18,266 nt of DNA from Burkholderiales bacterium UBA2647 (GCA_002359635.1 DENJ01000103.1:1-18266); one strand, 5' to 3'; shown: positions 8,021-16,100, counted from the stretch's first letter. Notes: generated from the letters alone by a model not told the origin. Made by a program: numbers and translations.

Positions 8021-8167
8021 GGATCAACTCCTCATTGATAATTGCTCGTAATCATAGCCTGAAGCTTTGCAGAAACCGTCGTTGGACGTGCAGCTCGGCG
8101 CCACCGGTATAGCCCTTGCGAGGGCGCGCGGCAGACAGGCCTTCAGGCCCGGTACCTGCCGTGTTGT

Positions 8168-8173
8168 TAGAAT
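8168..8173 (+). promoter_or_regulatory. -10 box of the ffs promoter
   Basis: TAGAAT ends 7 nt before the first base of the predicted SRP RNA at 8180, the spacing expected for a transcription start there. The -35 region is poor: TTCAGG at 8142-8147 has 20-bp spacing. Two small hairpins lie upstream: GCCCT/AGGGC at 8112-8125 and a GGCC pair near 8138-8150. Confidence 0.5.
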
Positions 8174-8179
8174 GTGTTT

Positions 8180-8277
8180 GGGCGGGCCCCCTCGCATCGA
8201 GGCCCGGTGAACCTGGTCAGGTCCGGAAGGAAGCAGCCACAGCCGTTCGTCGCGAGTGCCGAGGTCCCGGCTCGTCC
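8180..8277 (+). ncRNA. ffs: Signal recognition particle RNA (4.5S type)
   Basis: RNA partner of Ffh in co-translational targeting of membrane proteins. The diagnostic apical part is intact: GGTCAGGTCCGGAAGGAAGC, followed by AGCC, contains the GGAA-type tetraloop and the symmetric and asymmetric internal loops bound by Ffh. The ends pair as GGGCGGGCC (8180-8188) with GGCTCGTCC (8269-8277), nine pairs including two G-U. The resulting length of 98 nt fits small bacterial SRP RNAs. It ends 15 bp before dnaX with no visible terminator between, so dnaX mRNA probably arises by read-through and processing. The ffs-dnaX order is seen in other betaproteobacteria. Confidence 0.95.
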
Positions 8278-8292
8278 AGTCTGCAGGCTCAT

Positions 8293-9906
8293 ATGGACCC
8301 ATTATTCCCCCAAGAAGCAGTTTCTTCGCATCAGGTTTTGGCTCGAAAATGGCGACCCAGGCAGTTTGCTTCGCTTGTCGGGCAGGAACATGTGGTCAAA
8401 GCACTGCGCCACGGTTTGAAGACCGGGCGAATTCACCACGCTTATTTGCTCACCGGCACACGCGGCGTGGGCAAGACCACGATTGCAAGAATCCTGGCAA
8501 AGGCCTTGAACTGCGAGCAGGTTGATCGGGAAGACCCGGATCCCTGCGGCCGCTGTGATGCCTGTTTGCAAATCGATCGCGGTCGATTTGTGGACTACCT
8601 TGAACTTGATGCGGCAAGCCATCGCGGTGTTGACGAGATGGCCCAACTGCTTGAGAACGCGATCTATGCGCCAACGCTTGGACGTTGGAAAGTCTATGTG
8701 ATCGACGAAGTTCACATGCTCAGCAACCATGCTTTCAACGCGATGCTCAAAACCCTTGAAGAGCCGCCGGGACATGTGGTCTTTGTGCTTGCCACGACCG
8801 ATCCGCAAAAGGTCCCGGTCACGGTCCTTTCGCGCTGCCTGCAATTGGCCCTGCGCAACATGACGCCGCAAGCCATCGCTGCGCATCTCGCGAGGGTGCT
8901 TGAGCAAGAGCAAATCGCTTTTGAAGACGAGGCCTTGAACCTGATTGGCAAATCGGCCGCAGGATCAATGCGTGATGCCTTATCGCTTCTGGATCAGGCG
9001 ATTTCGCACGGTGGGGGCGAGGTGCGAAGCGCCGAGGTGCTGGCCATGCTCGGTGCTGTCGATCGCGATAAAGTGGCGCAGATCATGGATGCGCTTTTAG
9101 ACGCGAATCCGAAGCAGTTGCGTATGCTTGCCGAAGAGGTTTGCGCGCTGGGTGTTGATGCAGCCGATGTGTTGCAGGCGCTCGCGCATTTGGTTCAAGA
9201 TTTGAGCCTGATCAAGATGGATGCCATGGCGTCGGGCGATCCCCAGCTAAAGCGCTGGGCTGCAGCCTGTGAGGCAGAACAGTTACAGATTTATTGGCAA
9301 ATCCTTATTCACGGTCGTCGCGATCTGCCGCTTGCACCCGATCAACAGTCGGGATTGATCATGAGCCTTTTGCGTTTGCACGCTTTTCGCCCGCAGTCGG
9401 TGCGACTCGAAGAAAACCCGTCGGCCGCACAGCTGCCGTCACCGGGAGCGAAGAAAGCTGCGCCGCAAGCATCGCCGCAAGCATCGCCCTCTGTCCCGAA
9501 AACATCGGGCGTTACCACCGCCTTCGCGCTCGGTTGCGCATGGTCCGAACTTGCGACCCGGATCACCTGCTCGGGATTTGTGCGTCAATTTCTAGAGCAA
9601 AGCGAATTGCTCTCGATCGAGGGTTTGCATCTTCGGGTCAGAGTACCGATTCGACCCTTGGCCGAAGTGGCAACGGTCAATAAGGTCAAAGATTTGCTGG
9701 TCGCTCATTTTCAAAGGCCGCTTCGATTATCGGCGGAAGTCGGCGCGGTCGGGGTGCAAACCGCTGCCTCAATCCACGATGCGCAACGGCGTGCCGAACG
9801 AGAAGCTGCCCTTGAGGGGCTTCAGAGCGATCCCTTTGTTCAGGCTATGGTGAACGAGCTCGGCGCACAAATCGATCCAGATTCAGTCCAGCCGCGTAAG
9901 CACTAG
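8293..9906 (+). CDS. dnaX: DNA polymerase III subunit tau (clamp loader)
   Basis: AAA+ subunit of the DNA polymerase III clamp loader. The 537-residue product has Walker A GTRGVGKT (55-62), four zinc-ligand cysteines C74, C85, C88 and C91, a DEVH Walker B (138-141) and the SRC arginine-finger motif (180-182). AAA+ domains II and III follow to about residue 370. A short Pro/Ala/Ser-rich linker (about 376-410) leads to a C-terminal domain corresponding to the polymerase-binding end of tau. The protein is shorter than E. coli tau (643 residues), mainly in linker and tail. The frame is open back to 8116, but that part would overlap ffs, so ATG at 8293 is chosen. I see no A AAA AAG slippery site, so a gamma form made by the E. 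coli mechanism is not expected. First gene of dnaX-ybaB-recR. Confidence 0.97.
   Translation: MDPLFPQEAVSSHQVLARKWRPRQFASLVGQEHVVKALRHGLKTGRIHHAYLLTGTRGVGKTTIARILAKALNCEQVDREDPDPCGRCDACLQIDRGRFVDYLELDAASHRGVDEMAQLLENAIYAPTLGRWKVYVIDEVHMLSNHAFNAMLKTLEEPPGHVVFVLATTDPQKVPVTVLSRCLQLALRNMTPQAIAAHLARVLEQEQIAFEDEALNLIGKSAAGSMRDALSLLDQAISHGGGEVRSAEVLAMLGAVDRDKVAQIMDALLDANPKQLRMLAEEVCALGVDAADVLQALAHLVQDLSLIKMDAMASGDPQLKRWAAACEAEQLQIYWQILIHGRRDLPLAPDQQSGLIMSLLRLHAFRPQSVRLEENPSAAQLPSPGAKKAAPQASPQASPSVPKTSGVTTAFALGCAWSELATRITCSGFVRQFLEQSELLSIEGLHLRVRVPIRPLAEVATVNKVKDLLVAHFQRPLRLSAEVGAVGVQTAASIHDAQRRAEREAALEGLQSDPFVQAMVNELGAQIDPDSVQPRKH
9462..9485 (+). repeat. 12-bp tandem duplication in the DnaX linker
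   Basis: GCCGCAAGCATC occurs twice head to tail, in frame, encoding the repeated PQAS within PQASPQASP. It sits in the flexible linker before the tau C-terminal domain, where length changes are tolerated. It looks like a recent slippage event. Confidence 0.9.
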
Positions 9907-9939
9907 CATGTTGTTTGGAAACCTTGAAAGGATATCGTC

Positions 9940-10266
9940 ATGATGAAGGGTCAATTGGCCGGCTTGATGAAGCAGGCGCAGCAAATGCAGGACAACATGA
10001 AAAAGGCCCAGGAGGAATTGGCCCATGTTGAAGTTGAGGGTCAGGCGGGTGCGGGTATGGTGAAAGCGATCGTTACAGCGCGCAATGAGGTGCGCCGGGT
10101 GATGATTGATCCCTCCTTGCTGGCAGACGACAAGGAGATGCTTGAGGATCTGGTGGTCGCAGCACTTAACGACGCTTTGCGCAAAGCCGACGAGGCTGCC
10201 CAGGCCCATATGGGTAAGCTCACGCAAGGTCTTCCCTTGCCTCCGGGTTTTAAGTTGCCGTTTTGA
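9940..10266 (+). CDS. ybaB: YbaB/EbfC-family nucleoid-associated protein
   Basis: Small DNA-binding protein of 108 residues, the family length, thought to act as a dimer on the nucleoid. The Met/Gln-rich N-terminal helix (MKQAQQMQDNMKKAQEEL) and the conserved VEVEGQAGAGMVKA segment are diagnostic, as is the ending GLPLPPGFKLPF. AAAGGA lies 7 nt before the ATG. It is 33 bp after dnaX and 66 bp before recR, the standard dnaX-ybaB-recR order, suggesting a role linked to replication and repair. Confidence 0.97.
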   Translation: MMKGQLAGLMKQAQQMQDNMKKAQEELAHVEVEGQAGAGMVKAIVTARNEVRRVMIDPSLLADDKEMLEDLVVAALNDALRKADEAAQAHMGKLTQGLPLPPGFKLPF

Positions 10267-10269
10267 AAA

Positions 10270-10316
10270 CGCATGGTGAAGCGCACGGGTTCATGCTGGC
10301 GGGCATCGACCATGCG
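10270..10316 (+). other. 8-bp perfect inverted repeat between ybaB and recR
   Basis: CGCATGGT at 10270-10277 and ACCATGCG at 10309-10316 are exact reverse complements around a 31-nt loop, which itself holds an ATGC/GCAT pair. In the mRNA this could fold into a hairpin just before the recR GTG at 10333. There is no T run after it, so it is not a typical terminator. Confidence 0.5.
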
Positions 10317-10332
10317 ACTTGAGCGCCCTTAG

Positions 10333-10932
10333 GTGTCACCGACGCTTGAAGCGCTGATCGCGGCGCTGCGCAGGCTTCCCGGGGTTGGTCCGAAATCGGC
10401 CCAGCGTTACGCTTTTCATATGCTTCAGCATGACCGTGAAGGGGCAGCCTTGCTCGGTCGATCGCTTGCAGAAGCGGTGCAAAAAATAAAACATTGTGAA
10501 CGCTGTAACACGTTTTCAGAACAAAGCCTTTGCGACACTTGTAGCTCGGCGCGCAGAGATCCCGGACTTTTGTGTGTGGTTGAAACGCCTGCCGATCAAC
10601 TGATGCTCGAGCAAACCCTGAGCTATTCGGGTTTTTACTTTGTGTTGATGGGGCGACTCTCACCACTTGATGGCATCGGGCCCGCCGATTTGCATATGGA
10701 TCGCCTGATGAGTCGGGTCAACGACGGCCTGGTCAGCGAGGTCATCCTGGCAACCAATTTCACGGCCGAGGGCGAAGCCACGGCGCATTATCTTGGCATG
10801 ATGCTTAAGCGCAAAGGCTTGAAAGTGACCCGTCTTGCCCGCGGGGTGCCGGTTGGCAGTGAACTGGAATATGTTGATGCGAGCACCCTCGCTCAGGCTT
10901 TGCGGGATCGTCGCGGCCTCTCAGGGACCTGA
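10333..10932 (+). CDS. recR: Recombination mediator protein RecR
   Basis: Works with RecO (and RecF) to load RecA on gapped DNA. The 199-residue product has the expected order of parts: a helix-hairpin-helix motif LPGVGPKSAQR (residues 15-25), a four-cysteine zinc finger (C55, C58, C67, C70), a Toprim domain starting LLCVVETPADQ, and a C-terminal region with TRLARGVPVGSELEYVD. The start is GTG at 10333; a longer ORF is not supported, and the N-terminus SPTLEALIAALRRLPG is typical. No strong Shine-Dalgarno sequence is seen, and a hairpin lies just upstream, so translation may be modest or coupled to ybaB. Last gene of the dnaX operon. Confidence 0.97.
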   Translation: MSPTLEALIAALRRLPGVGPKSAQRYAFHMLQHDREGAALLGRSLAEAVQKIKHCERCNTFSEQSLCDTCSSARRDPGLLCVVETPADQLMLEQTLSYSGFYFVLMGRLSPLDGIGPADLHMDRLMSRVNDGLVSEVILATNFTAEGEATAHYLGMMLKRKGLKVTRLARGVPVGSELEYVDASTLAQALRDRRGLSGT

Positions 10933-10985
10933 TCGGTCGATTCAGCTAAAATAGAAAGGTTTAACTGCGCATAGGGCTTCAAATT

Positions 10986-11198
10986 TTGTTGGGCCCGCGC
11001 CACAACCTGGTGTCCATCATCGTGTCTTCTTCTTTGCCACCTTCGCATCACGACGCAGCACTTCAGCAGCATGACGCAGCACTTCAGCAGCATGACGCAG
11101 CACTTCAGCAGGATGACTCAGCACTTCAAGGCGAAAGTCAAAGCCAAAGTCAACATCAACGTCAGGATCCAAGCGACCCATCGCTTAGCCTGCTCGCC
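10986..11198 (+). other. Open in-frame extension upstream of the CarA core
   Basis: The carA frame stays open from TTG at 10986 for 71 codons before the conserved start; an in-frame TAA at 10962-10964 bounds it. The stretch would encode a hydrophilic His/Asp/Gln/Ser-rich segment containing four 7-residue repeats (HDAALQQ-like) and a QSQSQ tract. AGGG at 10973-10976 lies 9 nt before the TTG, whereas no Shine-Dalgarno sequence precedes GTG 11199. A TAAAAT at 10947-10952 could be a -10 box, without a good -35. A small hairpin (GTTGGGC with GCC-A-CAAC, 10988-11006) is also possible. It may be a translated N-terminal extension or an untranslated leader; sequence alone does not decide. Confidence 0.45.
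11049..11132 (+). repeat. 21-bp tandem repeat, four copies, upstream of carA
   Basis: Four adjacent 21-bp units start at 11049, 11070, 11091 and 11112. The second and third are identical, the first differs from them by one base (CAC for CAT), and the fourth is diverged at its start and end. The unit contains GACGCAGCACTTCAGCAG and encodes HDAALQQ in the carA frame; the fourth reads DDSALQG. The length is a multiple of three and also two helical turns of DNA. Confidence 0.95.
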
Positions 11199-12380
11199 GT
11201 GATCAAGCCGGCAGTGCTTGCGCTTGCGAACGGCCAGATTTTCTACGGCGAATCAATTGGCGCAGACGGCTGCGCTGTTGGCGAGGCAGTCTTCAACACC
11301 GCAATCACCGGCTATCAGGAAATGCTGAGTGATCCGAGTTATGCCGGCCAGTTGCTGACCTTGACCTACCCTCATATCGGCAATGTCGGGACCAATAACG
11401 AGGACGATGAAGCGCCCCGGGTTCACGCCGCTGGCTTGATCATCAAGGCGATTGCCTTGCGCCCGTCAAACTGGCGCTCACAGCAGGACTTGCCCGCTTA
11501 TCTCCAACAACGCGGCATCTGTGCGATCGCCGGGATCGACACCCGAAAGCTCACCCGAATCCTGCGACGTGAAGGTGCGCAGGCAGCCTGTTTACTCACC
11601 GGTGAGGAGGCTGGCAACCGCGAGCAGGCAGCGCTCAAGGCCTTGAGCAAAGCGCGTGCGTTTCCGGGCATGGCAGGGCTTGATCTTGCCAAGGAGGTCA
11701 CAACCGGCAAGGCCTATGTGTGGCGTGAAGGCAGCTGGTCGCTCGAGGGGGGGCATCACAGTCCCGAGCGCCCCGGTCGTCAGCCCAAGGATCAGGGCCT
11801 TGCGGGATGCCGGGTTGTTGCGCTTGATTTCGGGGTGAAGCGCAATATTTTGCGCATGCTGGTTGATCGGGATTGCGAGGTTCATGTGCTGCCGGCGCAA
11901 AGTTCCGTCGACGATATCCTCGCCTTGAATCCCGATGGCGTGTTCTTGTCCAATGGACCGGGCGACCCCGAACCCTGTCGCTATGCAATTGAAGCAGCGC
12001 GCGCGCTGATGGCAAAAGCATTACCTTTATTCGGTATCTGCCTGGGCCATCAAATCATGGGTCTTGCATCAGGTGCCAGAACCGTTAAGATGAAGTTTGG
12101 TCATCACGGGGCAAACCATCCGGTGAAAGATCTAAAAACCGGATCGGTCATGATCACAAGCCAAAACCATGGTTTTGCAATCGACCCGGAAAGTCTGCCT
12201 GCAAATCTGCGGGTCACGCATGTGTCTTTGTTTGACGGGTCGATTCAAGGTATCGAGCGAATCGACTGTCCGGCTTTTGCCTTTCAAGGGCACCCTGAAG
12301 CAAGTCCGGGTCCTCATGATGTGGGACCGCTCTTTGATCGATTTATTGAAGCGATGCGCCTGCATCAGGCAAGAGGATAG
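11199..12380 (+). CDS. carA: Carbamoyl phosphate synthetase small (glutaminase) subunit
   Basis: Hydrolyses glutamine and passes ammonia to CarB for carbamoyl phosphate, feeding arginine and pyrimidine synthesis. Counting from GTG 11199 gives 393 residues (E. coli 382). The N-terminal CarA-specific domain shows GEAVFNTAITGYQE and TLTYPHIGNVG. The C-terminal class I glutamine amidotransferase domain has SNGPGDPEPC, the nucleophile C281 in FGICLGHQ, and the His-Glu pair in GHPEASPGP. I chose GTG 11199 because IKPAVLALANGQ is where homologues begin, but it has no Shine-Dalgarno site; a start as far up as TTG 10986 (464 residues) is possible (see the extension entry). It is 6 bp before carB and 266 bp after recR. 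Confidence 0.95.
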   Translation: MIKPAVLALANGQIFYGESIGADGCAVGEAVFNTAITGYQEMLSDPSYAGQLLTLTYPHIGNVGTNNEDDEAPRVHAAGLIIKAIALRPSNWRSQQDLPAYLQQRGICAIAGIDTRKLTRILRREGAQAACLLTGEEAGNREQAALKALSKARAFPGMAGLDLAKEVTTGKAYVWREGSWSLEGGHHSPERPGRQPKDQGLAGCRVVALDFGVKRNILRMLVDRDCEVHVLPAQSSVDDILALNPDGVFLSNGPGDPEPCRYAIEAARALMAKALPLFGICLGHQIMGLASGARTVKMKFGHHGANHPVKDLKTGSVMITSQNHGFAIDPESLPANLRVTHVSLFDGSIQGIERIDCPAFAFQGHPEASPGPHDVGPLFDRFIEAMRLHQARG

Positions 12381-12386
12381 ATCAAG

Positions 12387-15300
12387 ATGCCAAAACGTTC
12401 TGATATTAATCGCATTTTGATCATCGGTGCGGGGCCGATTGTTATTGGCCAGGCTTGTGAATTTGATTACTCAGGTGCGCAAGCCTGCAAGGCGCTTAAG
12501 CAGGAAGGTTTTCAGGTGATTCTGGTCAACAGCAACCCGGCCACGATCATGACAGATCCTGAAACCGCTGATATGACGTATATCGAGCCGATAACCTGGC
12601 AGGTGCTTGAGCGAATCATCGCCAAAGAGCGTCCCGACGCGGTCTTGCCGACCATGGGCGGACAGACCGCGCTTAATTGCGCGCTCGAATTACATCAGCG
12701 CGGCATTCTCAGTCAGTATGGCTGCGAACTTATCGGTGCATCACCCGAGGCCATTGAGAAAGCCGAGGATCGCCAGAAGTTCAAACTTGCCATGCAGCGT
12801 ATCGGTCTTGGATCGGCGCGCTCGGGTATTGCGCACAGCTTGCAAGAGGCCCAGGACGTCCAAACCACCATCGGCTATCCGGTCATCATCAGGCCGAGTT
12901 TTACCTTGGGCGGGACGGGCGGTGGCATTGCCTACAACCAGGAGGAGTTTCTTGAGATCTGCAAGCGCGGGCTTGATCTTTCACCAACCCGCGAGTTGCT
13001 GATCGAAGAGAGCCTGATCGGGTGGAAAGAGTTCGAGATGGAGGTGGTGCGAGATCGTCATGATAATTGTATTATTGTGTGTTCGATTGAAAATCTCGAT
13101 CCCATGGGCGTTCACACCGGCGACTCCATCACAGTCGCGCCTGCGCAGACCCTGACCGATAAAGAATATCAAATCATGCGCAATGCCTCGATTGCGATCT
13201 TGCGCGAAATCGGGGTGGATACCGGCGGATCCAATGTGCAGTTCGCGATTGATCCGAAAAACGGCCGGATGATTGTGATCGAAATGAATCCTCGTGTTTC
13301 CCGATCTTCTGCATTGGCTTCTAAAGCAACAGGCTTTCCGATTGCTAAAGTGGCTGCCAAGCTGGCAGTCGGTTATACCCTCGACGAATTGACCAACGAG
13401 ATCACGGGCGGTCTGACGCCGGCATCGTTTGAACCATCGATTGACTATGTGGTGACCAAAATGCCGCGATTTGCTTTTGAAAAATTCCCCCAGGCCGATT
13501 CGCGTCTCACCACGCAAATGAAGTCGGTGGGCGAAGTGATGGCAATCGGTCGAACCTTTCAGGAATCGCTACAGAAAGCATTGCGAGGCCTTGAGACGGG
13601 TATCGATGGTTTTGATGAACGTTCGACTGATGAAGACGAAATTACCCGCGAGATTGGCGAGCCGCGGCCCGAGCGCTTGCTTTATGTCGCTGACGCCTTC
13701 CGGATTGGCTTATCGGTTGAGGAAGTCTACGAGGAAACCGGAATCGATCCCTGGTTTTTAGACTACATCGCCGAACTCGTTCAGATTGAAGCGCGCTTGA
13801 AGCAACGGTCATTGAATTCGCTTACGCGCGATGAAATGAGGGCGATGAAGGCTAAGGGTTTCTCAGACCGTCGGCTTGCACGCTTGCTCTCCTGCACCCC
13901 CGATGAGCTTCGTGAGGCCCGATGGGCCCTGGGTGTGCGTCCGGTCTACAAACGGGTCGACACCTGTGCTGCTGAGTTTGCAACGAACACAGCCTACATG
14001 TACTCGACTTACGATGACGAGTGCGAAGCCGCACCGAGTGACAAACCCAAAATGATGGTACTCGGCGGTGGTCCCAATCGAATCGGGCAGGGCATCGAAT
14101 TCGATTACTGCTGTGTGCATGCTGCGTTTGCACTTCGTGAAGATGGTTATGAAACCATCATGGTGAACTGCAACCCTGAGACGGTATCGACCGATTACGA
14201 CACCTCCGATCGCTTATATTTTGAGCCGCTCACCCTGGAAGATGTGCTTGAAATTGTCGCCATTGAAAAGCCCAAAGGCGTGATCGTTCAATACGGTGGT
14301 CAAACGCCATTGAAACTCGCCTTGGCCCTTGAAAAGCATGGCGTTCCTATTATTGGAACATCGCCCGAATCCATTGATATCGCTGAGGATCGCGAACGTT
14401 TCCAGAAACTCTTGCAGCAACTTCATTTGCTGCAGCCGCCAAACCGCACGGCCAGAACCGAGAGCGAGGCGCTGAAACTTGCCGCAGAGATCGGTTATCC
14501 CCTGGTTGTGCGACCGAGTTATGTCTTGGGCGGCCGCGCCATGGAAGTCGTTCATGAGCAAAAGCAATTAGAGCGCTATATGCGCGAGGCCGTGAAGGTC
14601 TCCCATGATTCACCGGTCTTGCTCGATCGATTTTTAAACGATGCCATTGAGGTTGATGTCGACTGTTTAAGCGACGGTGAACAAGTCTTCATTGGCGGCG
14701 TGATGGAACACATCGAGCAGGCGGGTGTGCATTCTGGCGATTCGGCTTGCTCCTTGCCACCTTTTTCGATGCCCCAATTCTTGATTGAAACCTTAAAGCA
14801 GCAGACCGCCGCGATGGCTAGGGCATTGAAGGTGGTTGGTCTCATGAATGTGCAGTTTGCAATTCAGCAAGCCGATGCGGATTCGCCCAAGGTTTATGTG
14901 CTTGAGGTCAACCCGCGGGCCTCCAGAACAGTGCCTTTTGTTTCCAAGGTGACAGGGCTTGCGCTTGCCAAGATCGCTGCGCGCGCCATGGCTGGGCGCT
15001 CGCTTGCTGATCAAGCAATCGGCCATGAAGTGACGCCACCTTATTTTTCAGTCAAGGAGGCAGTCTTTCCCTTCGTAAAGTTTCCGGGCGTGGATATTCT
15101 GCTTGGGCCGGAGATGAAGTCGACCGGCGAGGTCATGGGTGTTGGGAAAACCTTTGGCGAGGCTTATGTGAAGTCTCAGCTTGGTGCCGGCACGAGGCTT
15201 CCCGAAAAAGGAACGGTATTTATTTCAGTACGTAATAGCGATAAACTCAAGGCGATCGCGGTAGCGCGTGGTTTGGTTGAGCTTGGCTTTCGCCTCATTG

Positions 15301-15611
15301 CCACCAAAGGCACTGCGACGGTACTTCGTGCGCAAGGGATTGCCGTCGATGTGGTGAATAAGGTTCAGGACGGGCGCCCTCATATCGTCGATATGATCAA
15401 GAATGGCGATATTGATCTCGTCATCAACACGGTTGAAGAAAAACCTAATGCGATTTCGGATTCACGTTCGATTCGCACCACCACACTTGCCCAACGGGTT
15501 ACAGTCTTTACCACGATTGCAGGCGCGTCGGCTGCGGTTGAAGGCATGCGTGCCATGAAAGCGCTCGACGTTTATGCTTTGCAGCAATTGCATGCTTCAC
15601 TTGTTCATTAA
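12387..15611 (+). CDS. carB: Carbamoyl phosphate synthetase large subunit
   Basis: Uses bicarbonate, two ATP and ammonia channelled from CarA to make carbamoyl phosphate. At 1074 residues it matches the E. coli subunit (1073). The two homologous ATP-grasp halves are clear: the first starts with LIIGAGPIVIGQACEFDYSG and the second with VLGGGPNRIGQGIEFDYCC (about residue 555). Each half carries an RPSxxLGG loop (RPSFTLGGTGGG, RPSYVLGGRAM) and a metal-binding E-x-NPR motif (EMNPRVSRSSAL, EVNPRASRTVP). The C-terminal MGS-like allosteric domain (about 935-1074) binds effectors such as UMP and ornithine in the family. AGAGGA precedes the ATG. It follows carA by 6 bp and precedes greA by 12 bp, so all three are probably one transcript. 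Confidence 0.99.
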   Translation: MPKRSDINRILIIGAGPIVIGQACEFDYSGAQACKALKQEGFQVILVNSNPATIMTDPETADMTYIEPITWQVLERIIAKERPDAVLPTMGGQTALNCALELHQRGILSQYGCELIGASPEAIEKAEDRQKFKLAMQRIGLGSARSGIAHSLQEAQDVQTTIGYPVIIRPSFTLGGTGGGIAYNQEEFLEICKRGLDLSPTRELLIEESLIGWKEFEMEVVRDRHDNCIIVCSIENLDPMGVHTGDSITVAPAQTLTDKEYQIMRNASIAILREIGVDTGGSNVQFAIDPKNGRMIVIEMNPRVSRSSALASKATGFPIAKVAAKLAVGYTLDELTNEITGGLTPASFEPSIDYVVTKMPRFAFEKFPQADSRLTTQMKSVGEVMAIGRTFQESLQKALRGLETGIDGFDERSTDEDEITREIGEPRPERLLYVADAFRIGLSVEEVYEETGIDPWFLDYIAELVQIEARLKQRSLNSLTRDEMRAMKAKGFSDRRLARLLSCTPDELREARWALGVRPVYKRVDTCAAEFATNTAYMYSTYDDECEAAPSDKPKMMVLGGGPNRIGQGIEFDYCCVHAAFALREDGYETIMVNCNPETVSTDYDTSDRLYFEPLTLEDVLEIVAIEKPKGVIVQYGGQTPLKLALALEKHGVPIIGTSPESIDIAEDRERFQKLLQQLHLLQPPNRTARTESEALKLAAEIGYPLVVRPSYVLGGRAMEVVHEQKQLERYMREAVKVSHDSPVLLDRFLNDAIEVDVDCLSDGEQVFIGGVMEHIEQAGVHSGDSACSLPPFSMPQFLIETLKQQTAAMARALKVVGLMNVQFAIQQADADSPKVYVLEVNPRASRTVPFVSKVTGLALAKIAARAMAGRSLADQAIGHEVTPPYFSVKEAVFPFVKFPGVDILLGPEMKSTGEVMGVGKTFGEAYVKSQLGAGTRLPEKGTVFISVRNSDKLKAIAVARGLVELGFRLIATKGTATVLRAQGIAVDVVNKVQDGRPHIVDMIKNGDIDLVINTVEEKPNAISDSRSIRTTTLAQRVTVFTTIAGASAAVEGMRAMKALDVYALQQLHASLVH

Positions 15612-15623
15612 TTCGAGGATGAA

Positions 15624-16100
15624 ATGGCTACGATTCCGATAACAGTCTTCGGTGCTGAATTGCTCAAAGAGGAATTGCACCGACTCAAGCATGTCGAGCG
15701 TCCTGCAGTGATTACCGCGATTGCCGAGGCTCGTGCGCAGGGCGATTTATCAGAGAATGCCGAATATGACGCAGCGCGCGAGCGCCAGGGCTTTATTGAA
15801 GGACGAATCGCCGAGCTGGAATCTAAATTAAGTAACGCTCAAATTATTGATCCAAAACTGCTCGATGCCGAAGGCAGGGTTGTGTTTGGTGCCACGGTTG
15901 AGCTCGAGGAAGTTGAATCGGGTCACACAGTCACCTATCAAATCGTGGGTGACGACGAGGCCGACATCAAGAAGGGGAAGATTTCGGTGTCTTCCCCGAT
16001 TGCGCGCGCCATGATCGGGAAGTATGAGGGTGATCCGATCGATGTTCAGGCGCCCGGGGGCATCAAGTCTTACGAAGTGCTGGCTGTTCGCTACGAATAA
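15624..16100 (+). CDS. greA: Transcription elongation factor GreA
   Basis: Binds the secondary channel of RNA polymerase and stimulates cleavage of backtracked RNA. The 158-residue product has the N-terminal coiled coil with the acidic tip GDLSENAEYDAARE (D41 and E44 are the cleavage-promoting residues), followed by the FKBP-like C-terminal domain with YQIVGDDEADIKKGKIS and SPIARAMIGK. GAGG lies 5 nt before the ATG. It is 12 bp downstream of carB and probably shares its transcript. It converges on yhbY, and the two coding regions overlap tail to tail by 10 bp. Confidence 0.98.
   Translation: MATIPITVFGAELLKEELHRLKHVERPAVITAIAEARAQGDLSENAEYDAARERQGFIEGRIAELESKLSNAQIIDPKLLDAEGRVVFGATVELEEVESGHTVTYQIVGDDEADIKKGKISVSSPIARAMIGKYEGDPIDVQAPGGIKSYEVLAVRYE

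Noticed and set aside
8116..8292. Upstream extension of the dnaX frame by 59 codons
   Set aside because: It covers the whole SRP RNA gene, and the conserved DnaX N-terminus begins after ATG 8293.
10893..11093. Minus-strand open frame across the 21-bp repeats (repeated MLLKCCV)
   Set aside because: It is the complement of the repeats, overlaps recR, has no ribosome site, and its repetition is fully explained by the DNA repeat.
11049..11132. Possible CRISPR array
   Set aside because: The units are directly adjacent with no spacers, and no cas genes are present.
12981..13517. 178-codon open frame antisense to carB
   Set aside because: It is a shadow of the strongly conserved carB sequence with no recognisable motif or ribosome site.
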